NCBI GenBank assembly: GCA_019635015.1 | Contig: JAHCAG010000015.1 | Location: 16,850-80,849 of the forward strand | DNA length: 64,000 nt | Origin: Burkholderiales bacterium | Lineage (GTDB): Bacteria; Pseudomonadota; Gammaproteobacteria; Burkholderiales; SG8-41 | Direction: 5' to 3' | Part shown: positions 35,222 to 43,444 of the stretch, piece after piece | Position numbering within the stretch: position 1 is the first letter of the stretch | Layout: every line of letters begins with the position of its first letter | The notes under the pieces: generated by a model | What the model was told of the DNA's origin: nothing | What the model saw: the letters and a program-made list of their open reading frames with translations, nothing else | The model's database searches: none | Program-made: the position numbers and the translations under genes

Positions 35222-36943
35222 TCAGGTGGCGATGCCCGGATTCCCGTCGACACCGATCACGCGCGGCCGGTTCAGCACCGGCGGCTTGATCACCTTCCGC
35301 GCGCGCAGGTAGCGGGTCACGACATCCCATACCGGTTCGCCCGAGGCCCCCTCGGCGACCGGCGCCCAGCTCGCAAGCTTGTAGCTCTTGCCGGCTTCGA
35401 TCGCCTTGCCTTTCAGCTGCATGGCGCTGATGCGGCTGCCGATTTTCTGCGTCGGGTCGCAGGCGTACTGCAGGCCGCCGACGCGCACCATGTCGCCGCC
35501 CTGCTGGAAGTACGGGTCGGGATTGAACAGGTTGTCGCAGATGTCCTCCAGCAGGTTTTTCAGGTTCTCGCCGGTGATGTTGCTGGTGGTCACCTGCGGG
35601 TAGGTGATGGCCGTCATGCTCATGAGATCCTCGGTGGTGATTGGCTCGCCGGGCAGGATGGACGTGCCCCAGCGGAAGCCCGGCGAGAACGCGATCTCCG
35701 TGTCCTTCTCGGCCAGCAGCGCATCCAGTATCAACTGGTCGAAGCTGCCGTTGAAATTGCCGCGGCGGAACAGCAGGCCTTCGCTGACCGCGAGTTTTTC
35801 GCCGAGCCGCGCCTCGTAAGGCGCGCGGTGTTTGCGGATCAGTTCCAACATGGCTGCGTCCGGCGCGAGCAGCTTCGCGAAGACCGGCAGCAGGCGGTAG
35901 CGCGAGGACTTGACGCCGCCGCCGCGCACGTCGAGTTCGAGCACGCCGAGGAACTTGCCGTTGGAACCCGCATTGGTGACGAGAGTGATGCCGCCGCGGT
36001 TTTTGACCGGGACCGGCTGCGGCACCGCGTCGTGGGTATGTCCGCCGAGGATGGCGTCGATGCCGGAGACCCGTGAGGCGAGCTTGATATCAGTGTCCAT
36101 GCCGTTGTGTGACAGCAGCACCACGGCCTGCGCGCCTTTCTTGCGCGCCTCATCGACGACCCGCTGCAGGCGTTCTTCCTGGATGCCGAAGGTCCAGTCG
36201 GCGACCAGGTGGCGCGGGTTGGCGATCGGCGTATAGGGGAAGGCCTGGCCGATGATGGCCACCGGCGCGCCGTTGATTTCGCGCAGGGTATAAGCGCGAA
36301 ATACCGGATCGTCGAAATCGGCGGTGCGGATGTTCTGGGCAAGGAATTCGATGCGGCCCTTGAAATCCTTGTTGACGACTTCCTCCACGCGTTTCGCGCC
36401 GTAGGTGAATTCCCAGTGCCCGGTCATGATGTCCACGCCCAGCAGCCTGGCCGCGTCGACCATGTCCTGTCCCTTGCTCCACAGTGCGGTGGCCGAACCC
36501 TGCCAGGTGTCGCCGCCGTCGAGCAGCAGCGCCCCGGGGCGCTGGGCACGGACCTGCCTGACCAGCGTTGCGAGGTGGGCAAATCCGCCGACCTTGCCGT
36601 GGCTGCGGGCGGCTTCGACATAGTCGAGGTGGGTAAAGGCATGGGCCTCACGGGTGCCGGGCTTGAGGCCGAAATGTTTCAGCAGCGCCTCGCCGACGAG
36701 GTGGGGCGGGTGGCCGCGGGCATCGGCGATGCCGATGTTGACGTCAGGTTCGCGGAAATAGACCGGCAGCAGTTGCGCGTGGCAGTCCGTGATGTGCATC
36801 AGCGTGACGTTGGCGGCGGATTTGCCGAGATCGTACAGCGTGCCGCCGGCTGCGGCAGCAAACGCGGGGCCGGCGCCCAGCGGCAGTCCCTGGGCAGCGG
36901 CGACCGCCATGATTTGCAGGAATTCGCGGCGTGAAAGATGCAT
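35222..36943 (-). CDS. soxB: thiosulfohydrolase SoxB
   Basis: The 573-residue periplasmic dimanganese enzyme hydrolyses the terminal sulfone from SoxY-bound thiosulfate, releasing sulfate. A Tat signal is seen (SRREFLQIMAVAAAQGLPLG). Metal and active-site blocks follow: MHITDCHAQLLPVY, LLDGGDTWQGS, GHWEFTYG, AQNIRT, LLSHNGMDTDI, GGHTHDAVP, and the 5'-nucleotidase-type C-terminal domain with GDMVRVGG. The length is normal for SoxB. It is the last gene of the minus-strand sox set and is separated from soxX by a hairpin terminator. Confidence 0.96.
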   Translation of the reverse strand: MHLSRREFLQIMAVAAAQGLPLGAGPAFAAAAGGTLYDLGKSAANVTLMHITDCHAQLLPVYFREPDVNIGIADARGHPPHLVGEALLKHFGLKPGTREAHAFTHLDYVEAARSHGKVGGFAHLATLVRQVRAQRPGALLLDGGDTWQGSATALWSKGQDMVDAARLLGVDIMTGHWEFTYGAKRVEEVVNKDFKGRIEFLAQNIRTADFDDPVFRAYTLREINGAPVAIIGQAFPYTPIANPRHLVADWTFGIQEERLQRVVDEARKKGAQAVVLLSHNGMDTDIKLASRVSGIDAILGGHTHDAVPQPVPVKNRGGITLVTNAGSNGKFLGVLELDVRGGGVKSSRYRLLPVFAKLLAPDAAMLELIRKHRAPYEARLGEKLAVSEGLLFRRGNFNGSFDQLILDALLAEKDTEIAFSPGFRWGTSILPGEPITTEDLMSMTAITYPQVTTSNITGENLKNLLEDICDNLFNPDPYFQQGGDMVRVGGLQYACDPTQKIGSRISAMQLKGKAIEAGKSYKLASWAPVAEGASGEPVWDVVTRYLRARKVIKPPVLNRPRVIGVDGNPGIAT

Positions 36944-36956
36944 GGTGCAGGCTCCG

Positions 36957-36986
36957 AAAAAAAGAGGCTTGGTTGCCCAAGCCTCT
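36957..36986 (-). terminator. minus-strand terminator between soxX and soxB
   Basis: Read on the minus strand, AGAGGCTTGG, loop GCAA, CCAAGCCTCT, then T7 (the complement of the A run at 36957-36963). It is a standard intrinsic terminator placed inside the sox gene set. It would lower soxB expression relative to soxYZAX, or mean soxB is reached only by read-through. Confidence 0.85.
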
Positions 36987-37007
36987 GTCGTGTCGCGGGA
37001 ACGGTGC

Positions 37008-37643
37008 TTACTTGTTGATCGGGGACTGCGGATCGAGCAGGTAAGCCACCATGTGCGTGATCTGTTCCGGTGTCAGGTGTTTTGTTGCGCCCAGCCGCGG
37101 CATGTTGGAGCAGGGGAAGTAGGTCCAGGCGTTGTAGATTTTCTCGTAGGTGTATTTCACGACAGCCTCCGAGTTGCCGCGTTGCTTGCCGTATCCGGTC
37201 AGTGACGGCCCGACATTGCCGACATTGATTTCCCCTGGGGCCAGGGCATGGCAGTTCTGGCACAGGCCGCCGTTCTCCTTGCGGTTCTCGGTCTTGCCGT
37301 TGCGGATCCGGTCGCCCGCGCCGTCATGTGCCAGCCGGTCGCCCATTTTCCAGTCGCCGTAGAGCTTGCCGGAGGCCGGATACTGGATCGATGCACGTGC
37401 CAGTTTGACGATTTCCGCCGCCTCGGCCTGGGTCAGCTTGGCGTCGCCGACCTTGCTGCAGATCTGCTGCGAGCGGTCCTGGTCGAGCCGGCCCTTGTGC
37501 GCCGGCGAGTAGGCAAAGGCGTCGTAGACCATTTTTTCCGCCATCTGCCGGGTTGTGGCTTCGTCGGGATAGCTGGCGCAGCCCGCCGCAAGGGCACCAG
37601 CTGCGGCCAGGGCAACCCACTTGAGCATATTGGTTTTTTTCAT
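37008..37643 (-). CDS. soxX: sulfur oxidation c-type cytochrome SoxX
   Basis: The 211-residue monohaem cytochrome partners SoxA to join thiosulfate to SoxY oxidatively. The N-terminus has a lipobox-like signal ([22 protein letters not shown]), suggesting membrane anchoring, with the C-x-x-C-H haem motif CQNCH near residue 129 and the distal Met in CSNMPRLG near residue 183. The N-terminal extension before the haem domain (about 100 residues) is longer than in short SoxX forms. soxA ends 14 bases upstream in the same direction. Confidence 0.9.
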   Translation of the reverse strand: MKKTNMLKWVALAAAGALAAGCASYPDEATTRQMAEKMVYDAFAYSPAHKGRLDQDRSQQICSKVGDAKLTQAEAAEIVKLARASIQYPASGKLYGDWKMGDRLAHDGAGDRIRNGKTENRKENGGLCQNCHALAPGEINVGNVGPSLTGYGKQRGNSEAVVKYTYEKIYNAWTYFPCSNMPRLGATKHLTPEQITHMVAYLLDPQSPINK

Positions 37644-37657
37644 GGTTTCTCCCCCCG

Positions 37658-38470
37658 TCAGCGTTTGAAGCCGGGCACCTGGATCACGGCGTCGTTGCCC
37701 TGGCGGTTGAGGTAAGTGGTCAGAGCGATCGAATAGTCCGTCGCATACTTGAGGTCCGGGAGGCGCATCTGCCAGACGCAGTCGTTAAGGCGCCACTGCA
37801 TGGTGCGCACGACGAAATGCGAGCCGCGGTAGGCAGGCCAGGTCGATGAGACTTCCTGGGCGCCGGCCTTGCTGGTCATGTGGATCAGATCCTGCAGGCG
37901 GATGCGTTTGTCCGGTTCACCGTGGCATTGCACACAGCCGAAATCGGTCTGCCCGCTGCGCCGGAAGAACAGGTATTCGCCGGCCTTGTACATGTCGTAC
38001 TCTTTCTGATGGCTGAGCGAGACATTGACCTTCATGCCGTTGGAGCGGGAAGTGATGTACAGCGCGAGTGCCTCGATATCCGAACCCTTGCTGGCGGGTG
38101 CGCTGATGGCTTGCTTGATCAGCTGGTCACGGTCAAAGCCCTGCAACCGGGTCATGCAGGTCAGCAGCCGGGTTTCGAGGTCCTCCACGCGGTCGGTGTC
38201 CGCAAAGTAGCGCGGCAGGCGGGCGGCGGCACCTTCCAGTTTGCCGGGACCCATGCCGAAATCGCACTGTTCAAGCGATGCGTTCTTGGGGCCGCGTTTC
38301 TGGTGGAACAGGGCCTTGCCCTGGTCCACCCACAACTCCCCGGGGTTGTCCTCCATCAGCATCTTGCGGCCGACCGAGAGGTCGCCCTGCGCCATGGCCG
38401 GCACCGGCAGAGCCAGCGCGAGGCACAGCGAGGCGCATGCGGTAAAGCGGAATCCGCGCACATTCACCAT
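37658..38470 (-). CDS. soxA: sulfur oxidation c-type cytochrome SoxA
   Basis: The 270-residue protein has a signal peptide ending AMAQ. It has one haem motif, CVQCH, near residue 179. The N-terminal domain keeps only cysteines in SLEQCDFGMGPG and LLTCMTRLQGF, so it is the monohaem type in which a disulfide replaces the first haem. The active-site cysteine, which becomes a persulfide ligand, is the Cys in LNDCVWQMR. With SoxX it forms the SoxAX L-cysteine S-thiosulfotransferase. Confidence 0.93.
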   Translation of the reverse strand: MVNVRGFRFTACASLCLALALPVPAMAQGDLSVGRKMLMEDNPGELWVDQGKALFHQKRGPKNASLEQCDFGMGPGKLEGAAARLPRYFADTDRVEDLETRLLTCMTRLQGFDRDQLIKQAISAPASKGSDIEALALYITSRSNGMKVNVSLSHQKEYDMYKAGEYLFFRRSGQTDFGCVQCHGEPDKRIRLQDLIHMTSKAGAQEVSSTWPAYRGSHFVVRTMQWRLNDCVWQMRLPDLKYATDYSIALTTYLNRQGNDAVIQVPGFKR

Positions 38471-38527
38471 GATCTCCTCCTTCTTTTATTGGTTTTCTGC
38501 TACGGGTACTACGGGACGGCCGGTCCG

Positions 38528-38845
38528 TCAGGATCCGGCTGTGACCGTTGCTTCGTCGGTGCGTTTGTCACCCTTGTTGTCGGTCCAGGTCACGACGATC
38601 TTGTCGCCGATCTTGGCCCCTTTCACGCGCATGCCCAGGAAGGGATCCCGGGAAATGGCCTGGTTCCACTGCACATCCATCACCGTCTTGCCGTTGTGCT
38701 GGACGATGACGCTCTGGATGAAATGCAGGGGCACCACGCCGGATGCCGTCTTGCGGGTGCCGGTTTCCATCGGGTGGCGCATCAGGATGCGCACGTCCGC
38801 AGTATCGCCCTGCAGCGTGGCACGGATTCTCATCGGGTCAGCCAT
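38528..38845 (-). CDS. soxZ: thiosulfate oxidation carrier subunit SoxZ
   Basis: The 105-residue protein has an immunoglobulin-like fold and no signal peptide; it is exported with SoxY. Typical features are ADPMRIRATLQGD at the start, ILMRHPMETG, GVVPLHFIQSV and ISRDPFLGMRVKGAK. It forms the SoxYZ carrier on which sulfur intermediates are handled. It lies 39 bases from soxY and 57 from soxA, in one operon. Confidence 0.95.
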   Translation of the reverse strand: MADPMRIRATLQGDTADVRILMRHPMETGTRKTASGVVPLHFIQSVIVQHNGKTVMDVQWNQAISRDPFLGMRVKGAKIGDKIVVTWTDNKGDKRTDEATVTAGS

Positions 38846-38884
38846 TGCCGTCTCCTCTTTTTTTATTCGGTTTGCCGGGGTGCG

Positions 38885-39352
38885 TCAGCCGCAGCCGCCG
38901 ACCGTGACTTTGACTTCCTTGACGGCGGTGTAGAACTTCCCGTCGGCCTTGACGATCGCGCGCACGTCGGAGGTCTGCCCCATCTTCAGGCGCGTCGATA
39001 CGTAGCCCTCGCCGCCGCCGGAGAAATCGACACTGGCGGCCAGCGGGAACGGGTTTTTTTCCGCGATGATGGCGATGCTCTGGGTGTTCGGAATCCGGCT
39101 GGTGACGGCCACGGGCACGATGGCACCGTTCTCCGCGATGTCGGGTGCCGTGATCGTGATGTCCTTGCTTTCGATCAGGTTGCTGGCGCCCAGATTCTTG
39201 ATGACGTCGGCAGTCGCCTTGGATTCAAAGGCGTTCTTGTTCCAGGGGGCCGCCCATGCGGCAACCGGCTTGAGCAGGCCGGTGGCTGCGAGCGTGACAA
39301 GCGCACCGGTTCCTCCTGCCAGTTTCAGAAAACTGCGGCGTAGATGTGTCAT
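38885..39352 (-). CDS. soxY: thiosulfate oxidation carrier protein SoxY
   Basis: The 155-residue protein has a Tat signal (RRSFLKLAGGTGALVTLA) and ends in VTVGGCG, the mobile arm whose cysteine carries the sulfur substrate. The terminal residue order GGCG lacks the second final glycine of the usual GGCGG; function should be preserved. SoxY leads the soxYZAXB set. No soxCD is visible nearby; organisms without SoxCD typically deposit sulfur from thiosulfate. Confidence 0.94.
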   Translation of the reverse strand: MTHLRRSFLKLAGGTGALVTLAATGLLKPVAAWAAPWNKNAFESKATADVIKNLGASNLIESKDITITAPDIAENGAIVPVAVTSRIPNTQSIAIIAEKNPFPLAASVDFSGGGEGYVSTRLKMGQTSDVRAIVKADGKFYTAVKEVKVTVGGCG

Positions 39353-39570
39353 GACGATCTCCTCCTGTTTTTCGTGAGTTTCCGTGCTGCAATTATTGTG
39401 GCGATGATAACTGCCATCGGCTCATGCGCCAGGCCAAGGGAATATTAGCCGGCGCTTACGTTTTCATCCTAGCCAACACGATAGCGATTGTCCATCGACA
39501 ATTTTCCATATGTGATGTCAATCCATGCATCGACGGGATTTATGTGCGGGTGCCGCAAGCGGGTCCGGCA
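39353..39570 (-). promoter_or_regulatory. sox operon upstream region with an inverted repeat
   Basis: The 218-bp gap between moaC and soxY must hold the sox promoter. ATTGTC (39487-39492), CATC, GACAAT (39497-39502) is a perfect 6-4-6 inverted repeat and a candidate operator for a sulfur-responsive repressor. On the minus strand, TAATAT near 39443-39448 could be a -10. The regulator gene is not in this window. Confidence 0.45.
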
Positions 39571-40077
39571 TCACCTGCGAGCGGGTGGTGCTTTCCAGTC
39601 CCCGGACTTCCCGCCGCTTTTTTCCTCGAGCCGCAACATGTCAATGCACATGCCGCGGTCCACAGCCTTGCACATGTCATAAATGGTGAGCAGGGCGACG
39701 CCGGCGGCGGTCAGGGCCTCCATTTCCACGCCGGTACGCCCCACGGTTTCCGCAGTGGCGATGCAGTTCACGGCATGTTGCCGGCGATCGATTTCGAATG
39801 CCACTTCGACGCGGGTCAGCGCCAGTGGATGACAGAGCGGAATCAGCGTGGACGTCTGTTTGGCGGCCTGTATGCCGGCAACCCTGGCGATGCCCAGCAC
39901 GTCCCCCTTTTTGGCGTCGCCGGCGACGATCAGGCGCAAGGTGGCCGCGAGCATCACGATCCTTCCGCGGGCCTTGGCCACCCTTCGCGTCTCGGCCTTT
40001 TCCGCGACATCCACCATCCACGCCTGGCCGTGTGCATCAAAGTGACTGAGACCGCGTGTAACAGATTGTTTTTTCAT
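39571..40077 (-). CDS. moaC: cyclic pyranopterin monophosphate synthase MoaC
   Basis: The 168-residue enzyme completes cyclic pyranopterin monophosphate, the first step of molybdenum cofactor synthesis, which the formate dehydrogenase in this window requires. Signature blocks are [17 protein letters not shown] and [34 protein letters not shown], with the conserved His, Glu and Asp catalytic set. GGAG lies six bases before the start at 40077. It diverges from the BepA-like gene, with only 34 bases between them, so their promoters overlap. Confidence 0.95.
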   Translation of the reverse strand: MKKQSVTRGLSHFDAHGQAWMVDVAEKAETRRVAKARGRIVMLAATLRLIVAGDAKKGDVLGIARVAGIQAAKQTSTLIPLCHPLALTRVEVAFEIDRRQHAVNCIATAETVGRTGVEMEALTAAGVALLTIYDMCKAVDRGMCIDMLRLEEKSGGKSGDWKAPPARR

Positions 40078-40111
40078 TGGAACTCCGGCAGCGGCAAATT
40101 ATCATAAGCAG

Positions 40112-41533
40112 ATGCTTCCAAGACTGATTCTACTGCTGCTGCTGGGGTTCATGCCGGGTGTGCTGGCGCAGGCCCTGCCGGAACTCGGGGATGTTTCGGC
40201 CACGGCCATCTCGCCGATCGACGAATACCGGCTGGGCGAGAGCATCATGCGCGAGATTCGCCGTGATCCCGCCTATCTGGATGACCCTGAGGTCGCCGAT
40301 TACGCCAACAGCCTGGGTAACAGGCTGGTTGCGCGCAGCGATGCGTCCCGGCAGGAATTCGAGTTTTTTCTGGTGCGCGATCCGCAGATCAATGCCTTTG
40401 CACTGCCCGGCGGGTTCATCGGCATACACACCGGCCTGATACTGGCCGCGCAGAGCGAATCGGAGGTCGCGGGGGTGGTGGCCCACGAAATAGCCCATGT
40501 GACGCAACGCCATATCGCCCGCATGATCAACCAGCAGAACCAGAGCCAATTGATGTCGATTGCGGCTCTGGCTGTCGCGATACTGGCCGCGCGGTCAAGT
40601 TCCCAGATTGGCGAGGCGGCCGCAGTAATCGGACAGGCCGGCATCGTGCAGAGCCAGCTCAACTTTTCGCGCGACAACGAACGCGAGGCTGACCGGGTGG
40701 GACTCCAGATGCTGGAAGGTGCGGGCTTCGATCCGCGGGGGATGGCCATTTTTTTCGAGCGGCTGCAGCGCGCCACCCGGATTTACGAAGGCGGTGCCCC
40801 GTCCTACCTGCGCACCCATCCACTGACTTTCGAGCGGATCGCCGACATTCAGAACCGGATTGAAAACCTGCCCTACCGCCAGGTGCCCGACAGTCTGGAC
40901 TTTCAGCTGATCCGGGCGAAGCTGCGCGCCGAATCGGGCACTCCTGCTGATGCTGTCGCGTTTTTCGAGTCCAGCCTAGCCGAGCGCAAGTTTCTTTCCG
41001 AGACGGCGAGCCGTTACGGTCTGGTGGCGAGCCTGATACGTGCCCGCGATTTCGGCCGTGCGCAGAAGGAAATGCCGGCTTTGCGCAAGACGGCCAGCCC
41101 GATCATCGAGAATCTCGCTTGCCGTCTTGCCGATGTGGCCGGCCTCGGTGCCCGTGCCCTGCAGTGTTACCAGGATGCCCGGCGTGTTTACCCCGGCAAC
41201 CGTGCGCTGTTCTACGGCCATGTGGAGCAGATCCTCAAGGCGGGGCAGCCGGCCGCCGCCCTGCAGCTCGTGAATGCCCGGATCCAGGGGCAGCCCGGTG
41301 ATGCGCGTCTTTACGGGCTCCAGGCACAAGCTTACGCCGCCCAGGGCAACCACCTCATGCAGCACAGGTCACAGGGCGAAGCCTATGCCCGCAGCGGGCA
41401 GATCGGTGCTGCAATCGAACAGTTGCAGATTGCCCTGAAAACCGGGGGCGGCGATTTTTACCAGCTTTCCGCCACCGAAGCGCGCCTGCGCGAACTGAGA
41501 AAACAGCAGTTGGAACAGGAGCGCAAGCGCTGA
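40112..41533 (+). CDS. M48-family metalloprotease with TPR domain (BepA-like)
   Basis: The 473-residue protein has a signal peptide (MLPRLILLLLLGFMPGVLAQ), an M48 protease domain with HEIAH at 125-129 and the third zinc ligand in DNEREADRVG, and a C-terminal TPR domain (about 300-470) ending in a basic coil. This is the layout of E. coli BepA, a periplasmic chaperone-protease that helps assemble or remove outer-membrane proteins such as LptD. Roles here may include secretin or adhesin quality control. The first TPR half is diverged. Length is near BepA (487). Confidence 0.9.
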   Translation: MLPRLILLLLLGFMPGVLAQALPELGDVSATAISPIDEYRLGESIMREIRRDPAYLDDPEVADYANSLGNRLVARSDASRQEFEFFLVRDPQINAFALPGGFIGIHTGLILAAQSESEVAGVVAHEIAHVTQRHIARMINQQNQSQLMSIAALAVAILAARSSSQIGEAAAVIGQAGIVQSQLNFSRDNEREADRVGLQMLEGAGFDPRGMAIFFERLQRATRIYEGGAPSYLRTHPLTFERIADIQNRIENLPYRQVPDSLDFQLIRAKLRAESGTPADAVAFFESSLAERKFLSETASRYGLVASLIRARDFGRAQKEMPALRKTASPIIENLACRLADVAGLGARALQCYQDARRVYPGNRALFYGHVEQILKAGQPAAALQLVNARIQGQPGDARLYGLQAQAYAAQGNHLMQHRSQGEAYARSGQIGAAIEQLQIALKTGGGDFYQLSATEARLRELRKQQLEQERKR

Positions 41534-41579
41534 TTTGCGTGCGGCGGCGGCATTCCGTGTTTAGTGATACTTTCCCGGG

Positions 41580-42923
41580 ATGAGTACCGAGGCCGGCACG
41601 GAAACTGTACCCCTCCCCCCGGAAACGCGGCGGATCGGAAAGTACGAAATCATCCGTGAAATCGGCCGCGGGGCGACCAGCGTCGTCTACAAGGCCTATG
41701 ATCCTTTCCAGGATCGCGAAGTTGCCGTCAAGGCCGTATTTCCCGAGATTCTCGGTGACCAGGAGCATGGACGGCGCTACCGGAAGCTGTTCGTCACCGA
41801 AGCCTCGCTCGCGGGCAAGCTTTCACACCCCCACATCGTCGCCATTTATGATGCGGCGGCCGATGACGATGCGAGCTATATCGTCATGGAGTATGTCGAC
41901 GGGTCCACGCTCGAGCAGTACGCCCGGGTCGATCACCTGCTGCCGCTGTCGCGGGTGCTCGAGATCATCTACAAGTGCGCGCGCGCACTCGACTATGCGG
42001 CCCGCGAAGGCGTCATACACCGTGACATCAAGCCGGCCAACATCCTGCTGGCCGGCGAATCGGATATCAAGGTGTCGGATTTCGGCGCCGCCCTGAATGC
42101 CGCCAGCGACTCGACCCAGATCACGGGCGTGGGGTCGCCGGCCTACATGTCACCCGAGCAGGTTCGCGAGCAGCAGTTGACCTACCAGACGGACATATTT
42201 TCCCTCGGCGTGGTGTTCTACCAGTTGCTGACCGGCCGCCTGCCATTCCTCGGCACCAACAACTACAGCATCATTTACCAGATCATCAACGTCGATCCCG
42301 CAGCCCCCAGTCGTTTCCGCAGCGAGGTTCCGCCGAAAATCGATGCCATCGTGCTGCGCATGCTGCAGAAGAACACCGCCGACCGTTACCAGACCTGGGG
42401 CGATCTCGCCGGCGATCTGGTCGACGTGCTGGGCGGCGTCCGCGCCAGTTCCAGGGACAGCATGCCCGAGGCGGAAAAATTCGACACCCTGCGAAAACTC
42501 GAGTTTTTCCGCAATTTCAGCGACGTGGAACTGTGGGAAGTGCTGCGGCTCGCGAAATGGCGGCGTCTGGCGGCCGATGCCGTGCTGATCCAGGAGGGGG
42601 ACATAGGATCTTCGTTTTTCATCCTTGCCAGCGGGGAAGTGCAGGTCCGCAAGCAGGAGAGGCTGCTCAGCACGCTCGGCTGCGGCGAATGTTTCGGGGA
42701 AATGGCCTACCTCGGCAAGCAGAAATTCCAACGCTCGGCGAGCGTGATCGCCACCACGGATGTCGTGGCCATCGAAATACGCGCGGAAAGCCTGCCGCGG
42801 GCATCCGAATTGTGCCGGCACCATTTCAACGGTGCTTTTCTCGAACTGCTGGTGGATCGGCTGGCGGCGGCCAACCTGCGTCTGTCCCAGCTGTTGACCG
42901 AGCGGAATATCAGCGTTTTTTAA
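41580..42923 (+). CDS. Ser/Thr protein kinase fused to a cyclic-nucleotide-binding domain
   Basis: The 447-residue soluble protein has a Hanks kinase domain at about 20-280 (IREIGRGATSVVYKAYD, VAVKAVF, HRDIKPANILLAG with Asp149, DFGAALN, SPAYMSPEQV) and a cyclic-nucleotide-binding domain at about 300-435. The phosphate-binding cassette reads CFGEMAYLGKQKFQRSASV, with the Glu and Arg needed for cAMP or cGMP. DFG is intact but followed by AALN in place of the usual ITR/LAR. It lacks membrane segments and any visible Shine-Dalgarno. It lies just upstream of the Tad pilus operon, whose CpaF carries an FHA domain, so phosphorylation of Tad components under cyclic-nucleotide control is plausible. 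Confidence 0.92.
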   Translation: MSTEAGTETVPLPPETRRIGKYEIIREIGRGATSVVYKAYDPFQDREVAVKAVFPEILGDQEHGRRYRKLFVTEASLAGKLSHPHIVAIYDAAADDDASYIVMEYVDGSTLEQYARVDHLLPLSRVLEIIYKCARALDYAAREGVIHRDIKPANILLAGESDIKVSDFGAALNAASDSTQITGVGSPAYMSPEQVREQQLTYQTDIFSLGVVFYQLLTGRLPFLGTNNYSIIYQIINVDPAAPSRFRSEVPPKIDAIVLRMLQKNTADRYQTWGDLAGDLVDVLGGVRASSRDSMPEAEKFDTLRKLEFFRNFSDVELWEVLRLAKWRRLAADAVLIQEGDIGSSFFILASGEVQVRKQERLLSTLGCGECFGEMAYLGKQKFQRSASVIATTDVVAIEIRAESLPRASELCRHHFNGAFLELLVDRLAAANLRLSQLLTERNISVF

Positions 42924-43063
42924 TGTAACGGGGTTGCGGGCAGCTTTCCGGAGTCCTCATTCTGGCACCCTCGAATTGCGACTGCGGCAAGTGGCTCCTT
43001 TGCACCCGGAAATGCGTGCCGGCGCGGGCGTATTTTCCGGGATGTTGTGCTAGGATTCCGCAC

Positions 43064-43117
43064 ACTGTTCCGGAGTCCGAAACAGTCAGGGCTAACCACA
43101 ATCCGCTGCTGCATAAT
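43064..43117 (+). promoter_or_regulatory. inverted repeat and -10-like hexamer upstream of the Tad operon
   Basis: ACTGTTCCGG (43064-43073), AGT, CCGAAACAGT (43077-43086): 10-bp arms with one mismatch. CATAAT (43112-43117) is a five-of-six -10 without a matching -35. The repeat lies where an activator or repressor of the Tad operon would bind. The leader would be very short, so the true start may lie elsewhere in 42924-43135. Confidence 0.4.
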
Positions 43118-43135
43118 ATTTACAAGGAGTCGCAA

Positions 43136-43414
43136 ATGAATCCCATCTCCAAGACGTCGGCGCTCATCAAGCAACGCGGTCAGGGCATGACCGAATACAT
43201 CATCATCGTCGCGCTGATTGCCATCGCCGCCATCGGCGTGTACAGCTTTTTCGGCCAGACCGTCCGCCAGCAGACGGCCGGTATGGCGCAGGAACTGTCG
43301 GGCAAGAAAGCCACCAACGAAATCAAGGGTGCGCAGGACGCCTCCAAGGAAGCTTCCACCGATGCCGGCAAGAAAAAGGGCATGGGTGATTACGAGAACA
43401 CGGTAAGCAAGTAA
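43136..43414 (+). CDS. flp: Flp/TadE-like pilin subunit
   Basis: The 92-residue protein has an 18-residue basic leader, then GQGMTEYIIIVALIAIAAIG, which is the G-x4-E-Y pattern with hydrophobic stretch of Flp-type prepilins, followed by a hydrophilic Lys/Ala/Ser-rich tail. It is somewhat longer than typical Flp (about 50-75 residues) because of that tail. AAGGAGT at 43123-43129 fixes ATG 43136. As first gene of the Tad operon it is the likely major pilin. No TadV/CpaA prepilin peptidase gene is in this window. Confidence 0.85.
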   Translation: MNPISKTSALIKQRGQGMTEYIIIVALIAIAAIGVYSFFGQTVRQQTAGMAQELSGKKATNEIKGAQDASKEASTDAGKKKGMGDYENTVSK

Positions 43415-43444
43415 GCGCTTCCGGCGGTTCGGTCAGGGCAGGGC

